Assembly (NCBI GenBank): GCA_019459285.1
Contig: JAIBEL010000029.1
Coordinates: forward strand, 62,001-126,000
Origin: Rhizobium sp.
GTDB taxonomy: Bacteria; Pseudomonadota; Gammaproteobacteria; Burkholderiales; Thiobacillaceae
Reading direction: 5' to 3'
Length of the DNA: 64,000 nucleotides
Numbering within the stretch: position 1 is the first letter of the stretch; each line of letters starts with the position of its first letter. A program made the translations under genes and the position numbers. The notes beneath the pieces are model-generated. The model was not told the DNA's origin. It saw only the letters and a program-made list of their open reading frames with translations, and did no database searches. Positions 8,911-18,199 of the stretch are shown piece by piece.

Positions 8911-8968
8911 CCGACACCGCCGAGAAAACTGTAAGCATTCTTGCGCGACGAAGTAGGCTCGCACTGAC
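8911..8968 (-). promoter_or_regulatory. Conserved upstream box, copy 2
   Basis: This is the partner of the block at 8175-8232. On the minus strand it carries GTCAGT, GAGCCTACTTCGTCGCG and CAGTTTTCTCGGCGG, lying 133-190 bases upstream of the start at 8778. The two copies differ mainly between the conserved words, which looks like selection on spaced contacts. Confidence 0.55.
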
Positions 8969-9048
8969 CGTCCGCTGAACGCCATTTTCCGACGAGCGAA
9001 GGCGCGAACAAGCGATCGCGCATCGTCACCCTTACACCTCAAGTGGCT

Positions 9049-9369
9049 TCAGGTTTCTGTCTTGCGAGTGGCAGCATGGCGGGCGCGCGTTTCGGCAGCC
9101 TTCTTCGCCGACGCGCTACGTTCCGCAGCCGTGCGCGAAGCCGCGGCGGCGCCACCCTTTCTGCCACCCGCTCTGGCCGGCGACGGATCGATTTCCTTGC
9201 CTCGCCCGGAACCGCTTTTCTTGCCTCCTCCCGTCATTTTGTTGACGGTGGCCCACGCACGCGCTTCGGCTTCGTCCTGCGGGACACCGCGTTCGCGATA
9301 GCCGTCTTCGATGTGCTCAGCCTGGCGTTTCTGCTTCTCGGTGTACTTCGCTTTGCTCCCTCTTGGCAT
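9049..9369 (-). CDS. Small basic protein of the type often annotated 'plasmid stabilization protein'
   Basis: This 106-residue, very basic protein starts MPRGSKAKYTEKQKRQAEHI and contains GYRERGVPQDEAEARAWATV followed by a GGGKKSGSGRG stretch and an Ala/Arg/Lys-rich tail. The N-terminal half matches a widespread small-protein family often labelled plasmid stabilization protein. The label is historical and no mechanism is established, and nothing here looks like a toxin-antitoxin pair. The tail resembles histone-like nucleic-acid-binding tails. A strong AAGGAGG site fixes the ATG at 9369. Confidence 0.75.
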   Translation of the reverse strand: MPRGSKAKYTEKQKRQAEHIEDGYRERGVPQDEAEARAWATVNKMTGGGKKSGSGRGKEIDPSPARAGGRKGGAAAASRTAAERSASAKKAAETRARHAATRKTET

Positions 9370-9450
9370 GACGGCCTCCTTCCTCTGCGTGATCGTGCTG
9401 CATCGGTTCCCAGTTTCCGGGTAACCTGAATGGACGATGGCCCGCACGCT

Positions 9451-9678
9451 TCAACGAACCGGCTCCGCTGTGGGCGGACACGCACCCGAGCCTTCGGCGC
9501 GTGCTGGCTCGCCCTGCGCAAAGCGGGTGCATCCGCTGCGACCCGATACGCGCAACATATAAGGCTGGAGCGTTGCGTCGATACACAGGCCGTGCGTTGC
9601 ATTCTCCAGATGGGCACTCGGTTCGATCTGCCACCATTTGCAGGACATGCAGACGCCCCAATGGGTTGTACTGTTCAT
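9451..9678 (-). CDS. Small four-cysteine protein of unknown function
   Basis: The 75-residue product starts MNSTTHWGVCMSCKWWQIEP. It has a Cys-x2-Cys pair followed by single cysteines in HGLCID and SGCTRF, a spacing that could bind a metal such as zinc or iron in a small zinc-ribbon or rubredoxin-like knuckle. The remainder is Pro/Ala-rich. A good ribosome site (GAGGAG) precedes 9678. I recall similar short CxxCKWW proteins in other betaproteobacteria but know no function for them. Confidence 0.65.
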   Translation of the reverse strand: MNSTTHWGVCMSCKWWQIEPSAHLENATHGLCIDATLQPYMLRVSGRSGCTRFAQGEPARAEGSGACPPTAEPVR

Positions 9679-9773
9679 GGGAACTCCTCGAATAAGCCGG
9701 AAAATCCTGCGGGTAATTCCGCCGGGCGGATTAAGGCGCCGTCCCTCTCCATACAGACAAGGACGGAAGCCCG

Positions 9774-10136
9774 TTACTCCCAGTACGGGCGGACGCCATA
9801 ATGCGCGTGAACATTCGTACCCCAATCGCGATCGGAGAAATTCGGCCAGTTGTCCTTGTCGAACCCAGGCGCGTTTTTCAGCGTTTCCTTGTTCTGATCA
9901 AAGATGAAGCGGTGGTTTTCCGTGTCGACTTCCATCGCCGAGAGGGGAACGGCAAACAACTTGCTGCCCAAACCGAGGAAACCGCCGAATTCCAGAACCG
10001 CATACGCGACGCGACCGCTATTCACATCGATCATCAGGTCCTTGATGTCGCCCAGATCTTCGCCCTGGCGGTTGACGACCTTGTCGCCCGAGATCGTGCT
10101 GGATGAAAGGATGGGGCTGGATGAAAGCATATTCAT
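9774..10136 (-). CDS. PRC-barrel domain protein
   Basis: The 120-residue protein has a PRC-barrel core: SGDKVVNRQGEDLGDIKDLM, IDVNSGRVAYAVLEFGGFLG and KLFAVPLSAMEVD. PRC barrels occur in photosynthetic reaction-centre H subunits and in RimM. Stand-alone cytoplasmic forms like this one are common near stress genes and have no fixed function. The C-terminal part (NWPNFSDRDWG, then YGVRPYW) is typical of these short forms. ATG 10136 is preferred over 10154 because AGGAGAT sits at the right distance. Confidence 0.8.
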   Translation of the reverse strand: MNMLSSSPILSSSTISGDKVVNRQGEDLGDIKDLMIDVNSGRVAYAVLEFGGFLGLGSKLFAVPLSAMEVDTENHRFIFDQNKETLKNAPGFDKDNWPNFSDRDWGTNVHAHYGVRPYWE

Positions 10137-10186
10137 GGGTATCTCCTGATTCATTGGATAAATTCAACGCGTGACAAAATGGGGGC

Positions 10187-10516
10187 TCAACGTCCGGGCA
10201 GCTTTTCCGGAGCCGGATTGCGTCCTTGAGGATGTTTGCCCGGTGCTTCCTTGACCGGCTTGGGACGGCTGGGCGACCCATCGTCCTGACCGCCTTTTGG
10301 ATCGACTTTGGCGTGCGAGCGTCCTTCGGCCTCAGCCCGGCGCATGTCCTCCCGCTCCTGCGCATTGCGCGGTGCGGCCGCTTTCGCCGCCTGCTCGACC
10401 TTGCCTGACTCGGCAAAGGCACGCGCTTGCTCATCGTATTTTTTGGCGGAGTCGTAATCGCCCTCGCCCTGTATTCCGGATTTGCTCGTATTGGATTTGC
10501 TCGTATTGGATTTCAT
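10187..10516 (-). CDS. Small hydrophilic protein with a duplicated N-terminus
   Basis: The 109-residue product is highly charged, contains no hydrophobic segment and is probably disordered (Lys/Glu/Gly/Pro-rich, ending RNPAPEKLPGR). Its start, MKSNTSKSNTSKS, arises from an exact 15-bp tandem duplication at 10484-10513, so strains may differ in copy number. A GGAGAAA ribosome site lies upstream of 10516. No family is recognised; the composition resembles general-stress hydrophilins. Confidence 0.6.
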   Translation of the reverse strand: MKSNTSKSNTSKSGIQGEGDYDSAKKYDEQARAFAESGKVEQAAKAAAPRNAQEREDMRRAEAEGRSHAKVDPKGGQDDGSPSRPKPVKEAPGKHPQGRNPAPEKLPGR

Positions 10517-10709
10517 GACATGTTTCTCCTGTTCGGGATACACGCCCGGCGGATGCCCGGCATGACAGACCACAGCCCGCATTCGCATCTGCATCGAGAT
10601 GGAGTCGATCCGAGCCTGTAAGAGTAGTGTGGATGAGTGGCGGGGCGGCTGCAGTCGGAGGCGGTTGCAGGCCCGCGTAGGAATCAGCCGAAAAAATGTC
10701 GGCGGGAAT

Positions 10710-11120
10710 TTACTGATCGAGGCGCGCCGGCTCCCGGTCCAGGCCGGGCAACAGTCCGGACAGCAGGACAAGTGTTTCCTGGCCATGCGCTGCTTCGAGG
10801 CAGTTCAGGCCATCGTCATAGCTCAGGGCATAGTCGAGACTGCTCCGGCCAAACAGATCCTCTGCCGCGGACTCCGCCCCATGCAGCACCCGGAAGCCGG
10901 TATGTCGTTCATCCCTGCGAATGCGGTCGGCGAGGGCGCATACTGCCGCATACTCGCCCTCGAGCGTTTGGCAAAAGCGCCAACCGTCGAATACAAGCAG
11001 GCTGTTGATGTGGAAAGCCAGATTGCGCTGGCGTGCGGCCCGTACGATTTCGGCCACACAGGCAGGCGAGACCGCCTCGGCGAGGCGGCTAAGGTAGATC
11101 AACTGATAGACATTCGGCAT
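10710..11120 (-). CDS. BLUF-domain blue-light sensor
   Basis: The product is essentially one BLUF domain of about 95 residues plus a short C-terminal extension, with no enzymatic output domain. The residues needed for the flavin photocycle are present: Tyr in QLIYLSR, Asn in RQRNLAF and Gln in WRFCQTLEG. The family's D-x-RH motif is also there (RRDERHTGF). Short BLUF proteins act by binding a partner. The Crp/Fnr regulator gene diverges from just upstream and is a natural candidate, though that is inference. ATG 11120 starts the domain neatly; a frame extension to 11222 is possible. Confidence 0.82.
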   Translation of the reverse strand: MPNVYQLIYLSRLAEAVSPACVAEIVRAARQRNLAFHINSLLVFDGWRFCQTLEGEYAAVCALADRIRRDERHTGFRVLHGAESAAEDLFGRSSLDYALSYDDGLNCLEAAHGQETLVLLSGLLPGLDREPARLDQ

Positions 11121-11247
11121 GCGATGGATTTCCGGTAGCGGAAGTGCAACATAATCGATGGCCGAGATAGCAGCAATGTGAAAAGACATACCTGCCGTTA
11201 CGCGAAATCCCTTACGATTCATGCGGCCTGTCTACCGGTATCGATTG

Positions 11248-11982
11248 ATGAATCAGCCAACCCCATGCAGCGCCTGCCCTTTGCGCAAAACCGGCGCGTT
11301 TTCCGCCAATAGCGAAGCGGAAATCGAATTTATCCAAACCATCAAGCAACGCCAGATACAGGTACGGGCCGGCAACGGAGTCATGCGCGAAGGCGATCGC
11401 AGCGGCACGCTCTATACGCTGCTGTCAGGCTGGGCCTTCCGCTATCGCACGCTGAGCGACGGTCGGCGCCAGATTTTCAATTTTCTCCTGCCGGGCGACT
11501 TCATCGGCCTGCAGCATCAACTGGGGCAGGCCTCGCCGCATGGCGTCGAGGCATTGACCGACGCCACCCTGTGCGTTTTCCCGAATGAGCGCCTGTGGGA
11601 TATTTACCGCACCCACCCGGGGCTGGGGTTCGACATCACCTGGCTGTCTGCGCACGAGGAATTGATCGTCGACGAAAACCTGCTGTCGGTAGGACGACGT
11701 TCGGCGGCAGAGCGCATCGCCATGCTGTTGATCCATCTGTACAAACGGGCGGAGAGCGTCGGCCTGGCCGGCCCTGACGGCGTGTCCTTTCCGCCGAACC
11801 AACAACACATCGCCGATGCGCTCGGCCTGTCGCTGGTGCACACCAACAAAACCCTGAAACGTCTGCAGGCAATGGGACTCTATACCCTTGGCAATGGCTG
11901 CCTCAAACTGACCAATCCGGTCGCCATGGCTCGCCTGGCCGATTACTACGCCCTGCCGCTGCGTGCACGTCCCTTGATCTGA
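11248..11982 (+). CDS. Crp/Fnr family transcriptional regulator
   Basis: The 244-residue protein has an N-terminal CSACPLRKTGAF segment, a cyclic-nucleotide-binding-type beta barrel (about residues 30-140, with GDRSGTLYTLLSGWAF and LPGDFIGLQ) and a C-terminal winged helix (QQHIADALGLSLVHTNKTLK). The N-terminal CxxC is not the complete cysteine set of an Fnr iron-sulfur sensor, so an oxygen-sensing role should not be assumed. It is transcribed divergently from the BLUF gene and lies just upstream of the copper operon. ATG 11248 gives the usual family N-terminus; 11221 is an alternative. Confidence 0.85.
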   Translation: MNQPTPCSACPLRKTGAFSANSEAEIEFIQTIKQRQIQVRAGNGVMREGDRSGTLYTLLSGWAFRYRTLSDGRRQIFNFLLPGDFIGLQHQLGQASPHGVEALTDATLCVFPNERLWDIYRTHPGLGFDITWLSAHEELIVDENLLSVGRRSAAERIAMLLIHLYKRAESVGLAGPDGVSFPPNQQHIADALGLSLVHTNKTLKRLQAMGLYTLGNGCLKLTNPVAMARLADYYALPLRARPLI

Positions 11983-11998
11983 CCCGCGGCAGATGGGC

Positions 11999-12029
11999 TT
12001 GACCTTGCCATGATGGCAAGGTTTATGGT
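11999..12029 (+). promoter_or_regulatory. CueR-type promoter of copA
   Basis: The -35 TTGACC (11999-12004) and -10 TATGGT (12024-12029) are separated by 19 bp, the overlong spacer typical of MerR-family promoters. The spacer holds the dyad ACCTTGCC-ATGAT-GGCAAGGT, which matches the CueR consensus. The copA start is 31 bases downstream and CueR itself is encoded after copA. Confidence 0.9.
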
Positions 12030-12059
12030 GCACTCAACCGTATCCACAGGAGTTTGCAC

Positions 12060-14422
<2,363 letters not shown>

Positions 14423-14426
<4 letters not shown>

Positions 14427-14821
14427 ACATCGGCGAAACCGCCCGCGCCAGCGGCGTGTCGGCCAAGATGATCCGTCATTACGAACATATCGGCCTCATC
14501 CGCGAAAGCAGCCGCACGTTCTCGGGCTACCGTCAATACAACGAACGCGATGTGCACCTGCTGCGCTTCATCCGCCGCGCCCGCGACCTCGGATTCTCGC
14601 TCGAACAGATCCGGCAGTTGCTGTCGCTGTGGGACGACCCCGAACGCGCCAGCGCCGACGTCAAACATCTGGCCGAGGCCCATATCGCCGACCTCGACGC
14701 GCGCATCGCCGCGCTGAGCGAGATGCGCGCCACCCTGGTCGCGCTAGCGCAGGCCTGCCACGGCGATCACCGTCCCGACTGTCCCATCCTGCAAGGGCTT
14801 GCGGCGCCGCCCGATTCCTGA
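14423..14821 (+). CDS. cueR: CueR, copper-responsive MerR-family activator
   Basis: The 132-residue protein has a MerR winged-helix start ([20 protein letters not shown]), the dimerisation helix and the metal-binding loop with a Cys-x7-Cys pair (CHGDHRPDC), which is the CueR signature for Cu(I)/Ag(I). It overlaps the copA stop codon, so activator and pump are co-transcribed. The matching operator lies at 11999-12029, giving a positive feedback circuit. Confidence 0.95.
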
Positions 14822-14841
14822 GGCGAGCGGTCTGCCCCCTC

Positions 14842-15570
14842 CTAGCGCGGCTGGCCCGCCCAGTCGTATACCACTTCGATCACCACCAGCGCGCGTACCG
14901 GGCGGCCGTTCTTCTGTGCCGGCGCAAAACGCGCATCGCGAAACGCCTTGATTGCGGAGTCCTCGAACACGCCGGGCGGCGTCGCGCTCACGACCTCGAT
15001 GTCGCTGACGCGTCCGTCGGCTTCCAGTTTCAATTGCAGACGGAGCGTGCCGGACACGCGCTGGCGGTCGGCTTCGGCCGGATAGTCCGGCCGGATGACA
15101 CGCAGCGCGTGCGGCTGCACATCGAGATCGCGCGCGTTGTAATAGGTGAGATCGACCGAACTGGTGAGCGCGGCGGCCGGCACCGGAACCGCTGCGGCCG
15201 AAGGGGCCGGCGCCGTCTCTGCAGCAGCAGGCACCGCAGGCGGCGGCGCGGCGGCGGGCGGCGAGGCGGCGGCCGGCGGAGGCGGCGCCACGGGCAAGGC
15301 TTCCGGCGCAGGGCTCGGGGCCAGGTGTGCAACGGGCGCGACATCCGGCTCCAGCGCGACAGGCGATGGCGTCGGTGCATTGACCGCGGGCGCCGGGGAT
15401 GGCGCCACCAGCCGCACCTCGATCACCGGCGCCTCCACGCTGACGCCCGCTGGGGGCACCACCTGCACCAGCGCGATCACGGCCGCATGCAGCCCCAGCG
15501 AAATCCACAGGGCCGCAAGCGGCCGCCGCAGCCGCGGCGGGATCGACGGCTCGTCGAAAGACGCGCTCAC
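14842..15570 (-). CDS. TonB family energy-transducing protein
   Basis: The 242-residue protein has a cytoplasmic start, one membrane helix (LWISLGLHAAVIALVQVVP), a long Pro/Ala-rich periplasm-spanning linker and a C-terminal TonB domain (RVIRPDYPAEADRQRVSGT, LEADGRVSDIEVVSATP, FRDARFAPAQKNGRPV). It would couple the proton motive force to outer-membrane receptors through ExbB/ExbD, which are not in this window. It is transcribed divergently from the hydrolase gene at 15733. Confidence 0.9.
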   Translation of the reverse strand: MSASFDEPSIPPRLRRPLAALWISLGLHAAVIALVQVVPPAGVSVEAPVIEVRLVAPSPAPAVNAPTPSPVALEPDVAPVAHLAPSPAPEALPVAPPPPAAASPPAAAPPPAVPAAAETAPAPSAAAVPVPAAALTSSVDLTYYNARDLDVQPHALRVIRPDYPAEADRQRVSGTLRLQLKLEADGRVSDIEVVSATPPGVFEDSAIKAFRDARFAPAQKNGRPVRALVVIEVVYDWAGQPR

Positions 15571-15621
15571 GGCGAACCGTGCCCTTCAAGGAGTCGCCGC
15601 CCGGCAGGCTCGTCCCCTGCC

Positions 15622-15657
15622 GGGTATTCATGCCCTTCAGGGTATTCATGCCCTTCA
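15622..15657. repeat. 18-bp tandem direct repeat between the TonB and hydrolase genes
   Basis: GGGTATTCATGCCCTTCA occurs twice in exact tandem (15622-15639, 15640-15657), and partial matches to its GCCCTTCA end occur just outside. It is preceded by a GC hairpin (CCGGCAGG...CCTGCCGG, about 15601-15623). It sits in the divergent promoter region, so it may be an operator or simply a slippage product. Confidence 0.6.
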
Positions 15658-15732
15658 GGGTACGTTTTGACTGCACGTGAAATCGAAGGCACGGGCCTAG
15701 AATAAGGGCCAGAAAAATGACAGGAGAAGACC

Positions 15733-16527
15733 ATGAGAAGACTCGCCATTGCGGGCGCCATCTTAGCATCGGCGCTGGCGGCCCCGGCCCTCGCTCAGGC
15801 CGTCGATCTGAGCAAAACCACCATCCAGTCCGCCGACGGCACCGAGGTGCCAGTGGAAATCGCCACGCCTGCCGGCAAGGGTCCGTTCCCGCCGGTGCTG
15901 TTCATCCACGCCAAGCGCGGCTATGAAGGCGACGAACGCGCCCACGTGCGCGAACTCGCCGAACAGGGCTTCCTCGTCGTCGCCCCCGACTGGCAGAACG
16001 GGCGCTTCATCGAACGCTGGCCCTCGGCCCACAACCCCGACACCGAAATGGATGTGGAGGCCGGGCTCGATTACCTGAAGTCGCTGCCCAATGCCTGCAA
16101 GCAACCGGTCGGCATCGTCGGCCTGTCGCGCGGCCCGTATTACGCGATCCGTCTGGCCGCCAAGCGCGGTCCCGATATCGCAGCCATCGTCAGCTACTAC
16201 GGCCACATGCAGAACCCCAACGCGCCCGAGCCGGATCAGCTGTTCCGCGTGGCGCCGGAGATCACGCAGATCACCACCCCTGTCCTCTACCTGATCGGCG
16301 ATGCCGACTACGAGTTGCGTCGCATGAACGGCGGGCGCGCGTTCTATGCGTTGTGGGAACGCGGCGTACCGGTGGAATGGCAGGAATATCCGATGGCACG
16401 GCGCGCGTTCGACTTCCGCCCCGACCAGACGCCCGAGGAGAAAATCGCCACGCGTCATGCCCGGGCGCGGGCACAAGCCTGGCTGGTGAAATGGATGAAA
16501 CTGACGCCGCAGATGCGATGCTCGTAA
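15733..16527 (+). CDS. Exported dienelactone-hydrolase-like alpha/beta hydrolase, His of triad missing
   Basis: The 264-residue product has a clear signal peptide (MRRLAIAGAILASALAAPAL, then AQA) and an alpha/beta-hydrolase fold of the dienelactone hydrolase family: VLFIHAKRGYEGDE, nucleophile elbow GLSRGPY with Ser, and the acid region LIGDADYELRR. In the family the catalytic His lies in a YxGAxHxF-type motif; here the matching stretch is EYPMARRAFDF, with Arg where His should be. It may therefore be non-hydrolytic or use another base. Substrate unknown. The DUF4124 gene follows about 100 bases downstream. Confidence 0.8.
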   Translation: MRRLAIAGAILASALAAPALAQAVDLSKTTIQSADGTEVPVEIATPAGKGPFPPVLFIHAKRGYEGDERAHVRELAEQGFLVVAPDWQNGRFIERWPSAHNPDTEMDVEAGLDYLKSLPNACKQPVGIVGLSRGPYYAIRLAAKRGPDIAAIVSYYGHMQNPNAPEPDQLFRVAPEITQITTPVLYLIGDADYELRRMNGGRAFYALWERGVPVEWQEYPMARRAFDFRPDQTPEEKIATRHARARAQAWLVKWMKLTPQMRCS

Positions 16528-16624
16528 GCGGAACCGGCGGGCAGGACATACATTCCGTCCCCACCTTCCAGAATGGAAACGGGATGGCGATTCTCGGCGC
16601 ACGGGAATCCCAACCGGAGCCACG

Positions 16625-17050
16625 ATGATTCCACTCAGGTTTCTTGGTTTGCTGCTTGTCGGATTGGCCTGGCAGGCGGCGCAGGCCGCACCGCTGTATA
16701 AATGGCGGGACAGCGCGGGGCGTGTCACCTATTCCTCCCTGCCGCCGCCGGCCGGCTTCAAAGCGGAGCAGTTGAAGGATGCGTCGCAACCCGACGCGGA
16801 AGCCATCCACCAGGCCGAGGCACGGGCGAAAAAGGCACAGGAACTGGCCCGCGAAATGGAGGCCGCCCGGCGCGCGCAGGAGGCCGAAGATGCCCGGCGC
16901 CGTGCCCTGCAGCCTCCGGCTCCTATTGTGATCGAGAAGCCGGTTTATGTGCCCCAGCCGATCTATTACCCGCCCGTGGGGCATCCGCCGCGGCGGCACC
17001 CGCACGACCGACTGCCCCGCGACAGGCCACCCCACGACCGGTCACGCTGA
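16625..17050 (+). CDS. DUF4124 domain exported protein
   Basis: The 141-residue protein has a signal peptide (LRFLGLLLVGLAWQAAQA) followed directly by the short DUF4124 module (LYKWRDSAGRVTYSSLPPP). Next come an Ala/Glu/Arg coiled-coil segment and a Pro/His/Arg-rich tail (HPPRRHPHDRLPRDRPP). DUF4124 proteins are common periplasmic proteins of beta- and gammaproteobacteria with no settled function. The basic, His-rich tail could bind metal or polyanions. Confidence 0.85.
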   Translation: MIPLRFLGLLLVGLAWQAAQAAPLYKWRDSAGRVTYSSLPPPAGFKAEQLKDASQPDAEAIHQAEARAKKAQELAREMEAARRAQEAEDARRRALQPPAPIVIEKPVYVPQPIYYPPVGHPPRRHPHDRLPRDRPPHDRSR

Positions 17051-17135
17051 CGCGTATGCGATGACCGGACATTCGGGTAGCGCGATGCCCGCCCGCCTCG
17101 CATGCGCCCCGTTTTGATTCCGATTGTCCGTTTCA

Positions 17136-17152
17136 TGCACCACAAGCGTACA
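17136..17152 (+). promoter_or_regulatory. Probable NtrC-binding site upstream of the NasT-like gene
   Basis: A perfect left half-site TGCACC (17136-17141) is followed after five bases by a degenerate right half (CGTACA against GGTGCA). It lies about 65 bases upstream of the sigma-54 promoter at 17218, a normal place for an enhancer. The complete dyad upstream of nrtA makes this weaker match more credible. Confidence 0.5.
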
Positions 17153-17217
17153 TCCCGGCCAACCGGTTCAACCCCTCGATTATCAATAAGCATTTGATTA
17201 TTAATCAATCTGCAAGC

Positions 17218-17233
17218 TGGCACGCCCCCTGCT
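17218..17233 (+). promoter_or_regulatory. Sigma-54 promoter of the NasT-like gene
   Basis: TGGCACGCCCCCTGCT has the invariant GG (-24) and GC (-12) exactly ten bases apart. Transcription would start near 17244 and read a leader of about 105 bases that contains a terminator before the coding region. An AT-rich stretch just upstream (17185-17210) could be an IHF bend site. Confidence 0.85.
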
Positions 17234-17294
17234 ATACCCTGACTGAGTATCCAAACCGCAAGGCCAGGTTGCTCAGGCAGTCTCCTCCGACTTG

Positions 17295-17322
17295 GCGGCC
17301 TCTCCGGAGGCCGCGTTTTTTT
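17295..17322 (+). terminator. Leader terminator upstream of the NasT-like gene
   Basis: GCGGCCTC-TCCG-GAGGCCGC forms a perfect 8-bp stem with a tetraloop, followed by eight T residues. It lies between the predicted transcription start and the start codon, so it would stop transcription of the gene unless bypassed. This is the arrangement expected for ANTAR-type antitermination. Confidence 0.85.
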
Positions 17323-17349
17323 GGAGGCAACCCAGAACATGAAACAAGC

Positions 17350-17916
17350 ATGCGCGTACTGATTGTAGAGAACCAGCCGGAGCGGCTGGTAATGCTGGTA
17401 CCTGCGCTGGAAGCGGCGGGCTGCGTGGTGACGGCCACGCTGAATTCGGCACGCAGTCTGGACGTGCAGATCCAGGCGCTGCGGCCGGACGTGGTGATCA
17501 TCGCGCAGGACTCGCCCGACCGCGACACGCTGGAGCACATCTGCGTGGTGAACCAGGATTGCCCCCGCCCGATCGTGATGTTCACCGGCGACGGCAGTCC
17601 AGATTCGATCCGCGCGGCCACGCAGGCGGGGGTGACGTCGTATGTGGTCGACGGCCTCGACCCGGCGCGCATCCGCCCGATCCTCGACGTAGCGGTGTCG
17701 CGCTTCGAGGCATTTCAGGCGCTGCATGACCAGTTGGAACAGACGCGCCTCGAACTGTCGGAACGCAAACTGATCGACCAAGCCAAGGCACTCCTCATCA
17801 AGCAGACCGGCGCCTCGGAACCCGAGGTGTATCGCGAGATGCGGCGCGCGGCAATGGATCGCGGCCTGAAGCTGGCGGACATTGCGCGGCAGGTTCTGCA
17901 AAAGCCGCTGGCGTGA
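17350..17916 (+). CDS. nasT: NasT-like ANTAR-domain antitermination regulator
   Basis: The 188-residue protein has an N-terminal receiver-like domain (MRVLIVENQPERLVML) and a C-terminal ANTAR RNA-binding domain (ERKLIDQAKALLIKQTGASE, then EMRRAAMDRGLKLADIARQV). NasT proteins bind leader RNA of nitrate genes and prevent premature termination. The phosphoacceptor position looks changed: NasT has IDTESP where this protein has IAQDSP, so the receiver is probably not phosphorylated. Its own leader carries a terminator, as does the nrtA leader downstream, suggesting autoregulation plus control of uptake. No NasS nitrate-sensor gene lies beside it, which is unusual. Confidence 0.88.
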   Translation: MRVLIVENQPERLVMLVPALEAAGCVVTATLNSARSLDVQIQALRPDVVIIAQDSPDRDTLEHICVVNQDCPRPIVMFTGDGSPDSIRAATQAGVTSYVVDGLDPARIRPILDVAVSRFEAFQALHDQLEQTRLELSERKLIDQAKALLIKQTGASEPEVYREMRRAAMDRGLKLADIARQVLQKPLA

Positions 17917-17953
17917 TGCGTGCCGCCCCGATTGGTGCACGGCATTGAAAACA

Positions 17954-17970
17954 TGCACCGCGTGGGTGCA
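17954..17970 (+). promoter_or_regulatory. NtrC-binding dyad upstream of nrtA
   Basis: TGCACC-GCGTG-GGTGCA matches the NtrC consensus TGCACC-N5-GGTGCA exactly. A further GGTGCA half-site lies at 17934-17939 and a near match around 17980. The dyad is about 75 bases upstream of the sigma-54 promoter at 18047. Confidence 0.9.
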
Positions 17971-18046
17971 CAAATTCCTGGTGTGCAACTGCCCGTGATC
18001 GGGGAAATTTCCAGAAAACCCATCCAATACAAGGCCATTGAGTAGC

Positions 18047-18062
18047 TGGCACAGCGGTTGCT
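18047..18062 (+). promoter_or_regulatory. Sigma-54 promoter of the nrtA operon
   Basis: TGGCACAGCGGTTGCT is a near-ideal -24/-12 element, with GG and GC ten bases apart and the preferred TTGC at -12. Predicted start near 18074. Together with the NtrC dyad this predicts induction under nitrogen limitation. Confidence 0.92.
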
Positions 18063-18131
18063 AAACCTGGACTGAACAGTCGCAACGATGTGGCTTTCAG
18101 TGTGACCGTCAAATCATTCATCACTGGACAA

Positions 18132-18168
18132 AGGCGTCCGCCCTGAAGGCGACGCCTTTTTTATTTTT
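18132..18168 (+). terminator. Leader terminator (attenuator) upstream of nrtA
   Basis: An AGGCGTC/GACGCCT stem with inner CGCC/GGCG pairing is followed by a long T run (TTTTTTATTTTT). It lies between the promoter and the GTG start of nrtA. A preceding stem (GTTGC...GCAAC around a GACT-GAAC-AGTC hairpin, 18058-18085) could be part of a NasT-binding structure, although I could not place the canonical pair of hexaloops. Confidence 0.85.
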
Positions 18169-18199
18169 GCCCTCCGGGCATTCATTTGGAGAACACACC

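Noticed and set aside
9049-9369. Toxin-antitoxin function for the 'plasmid stabilization' protein
   Set aside because: There is no partner gene beside it, and the usual label for this family has no mechanistic basis.
11248-11982. Calling the Crp/Fnr protein an oxygen-sensing Fnr
   Set aside because: Only two N-terminal cysteines are present, so the four-Cys iron-sulfur site is not complete.
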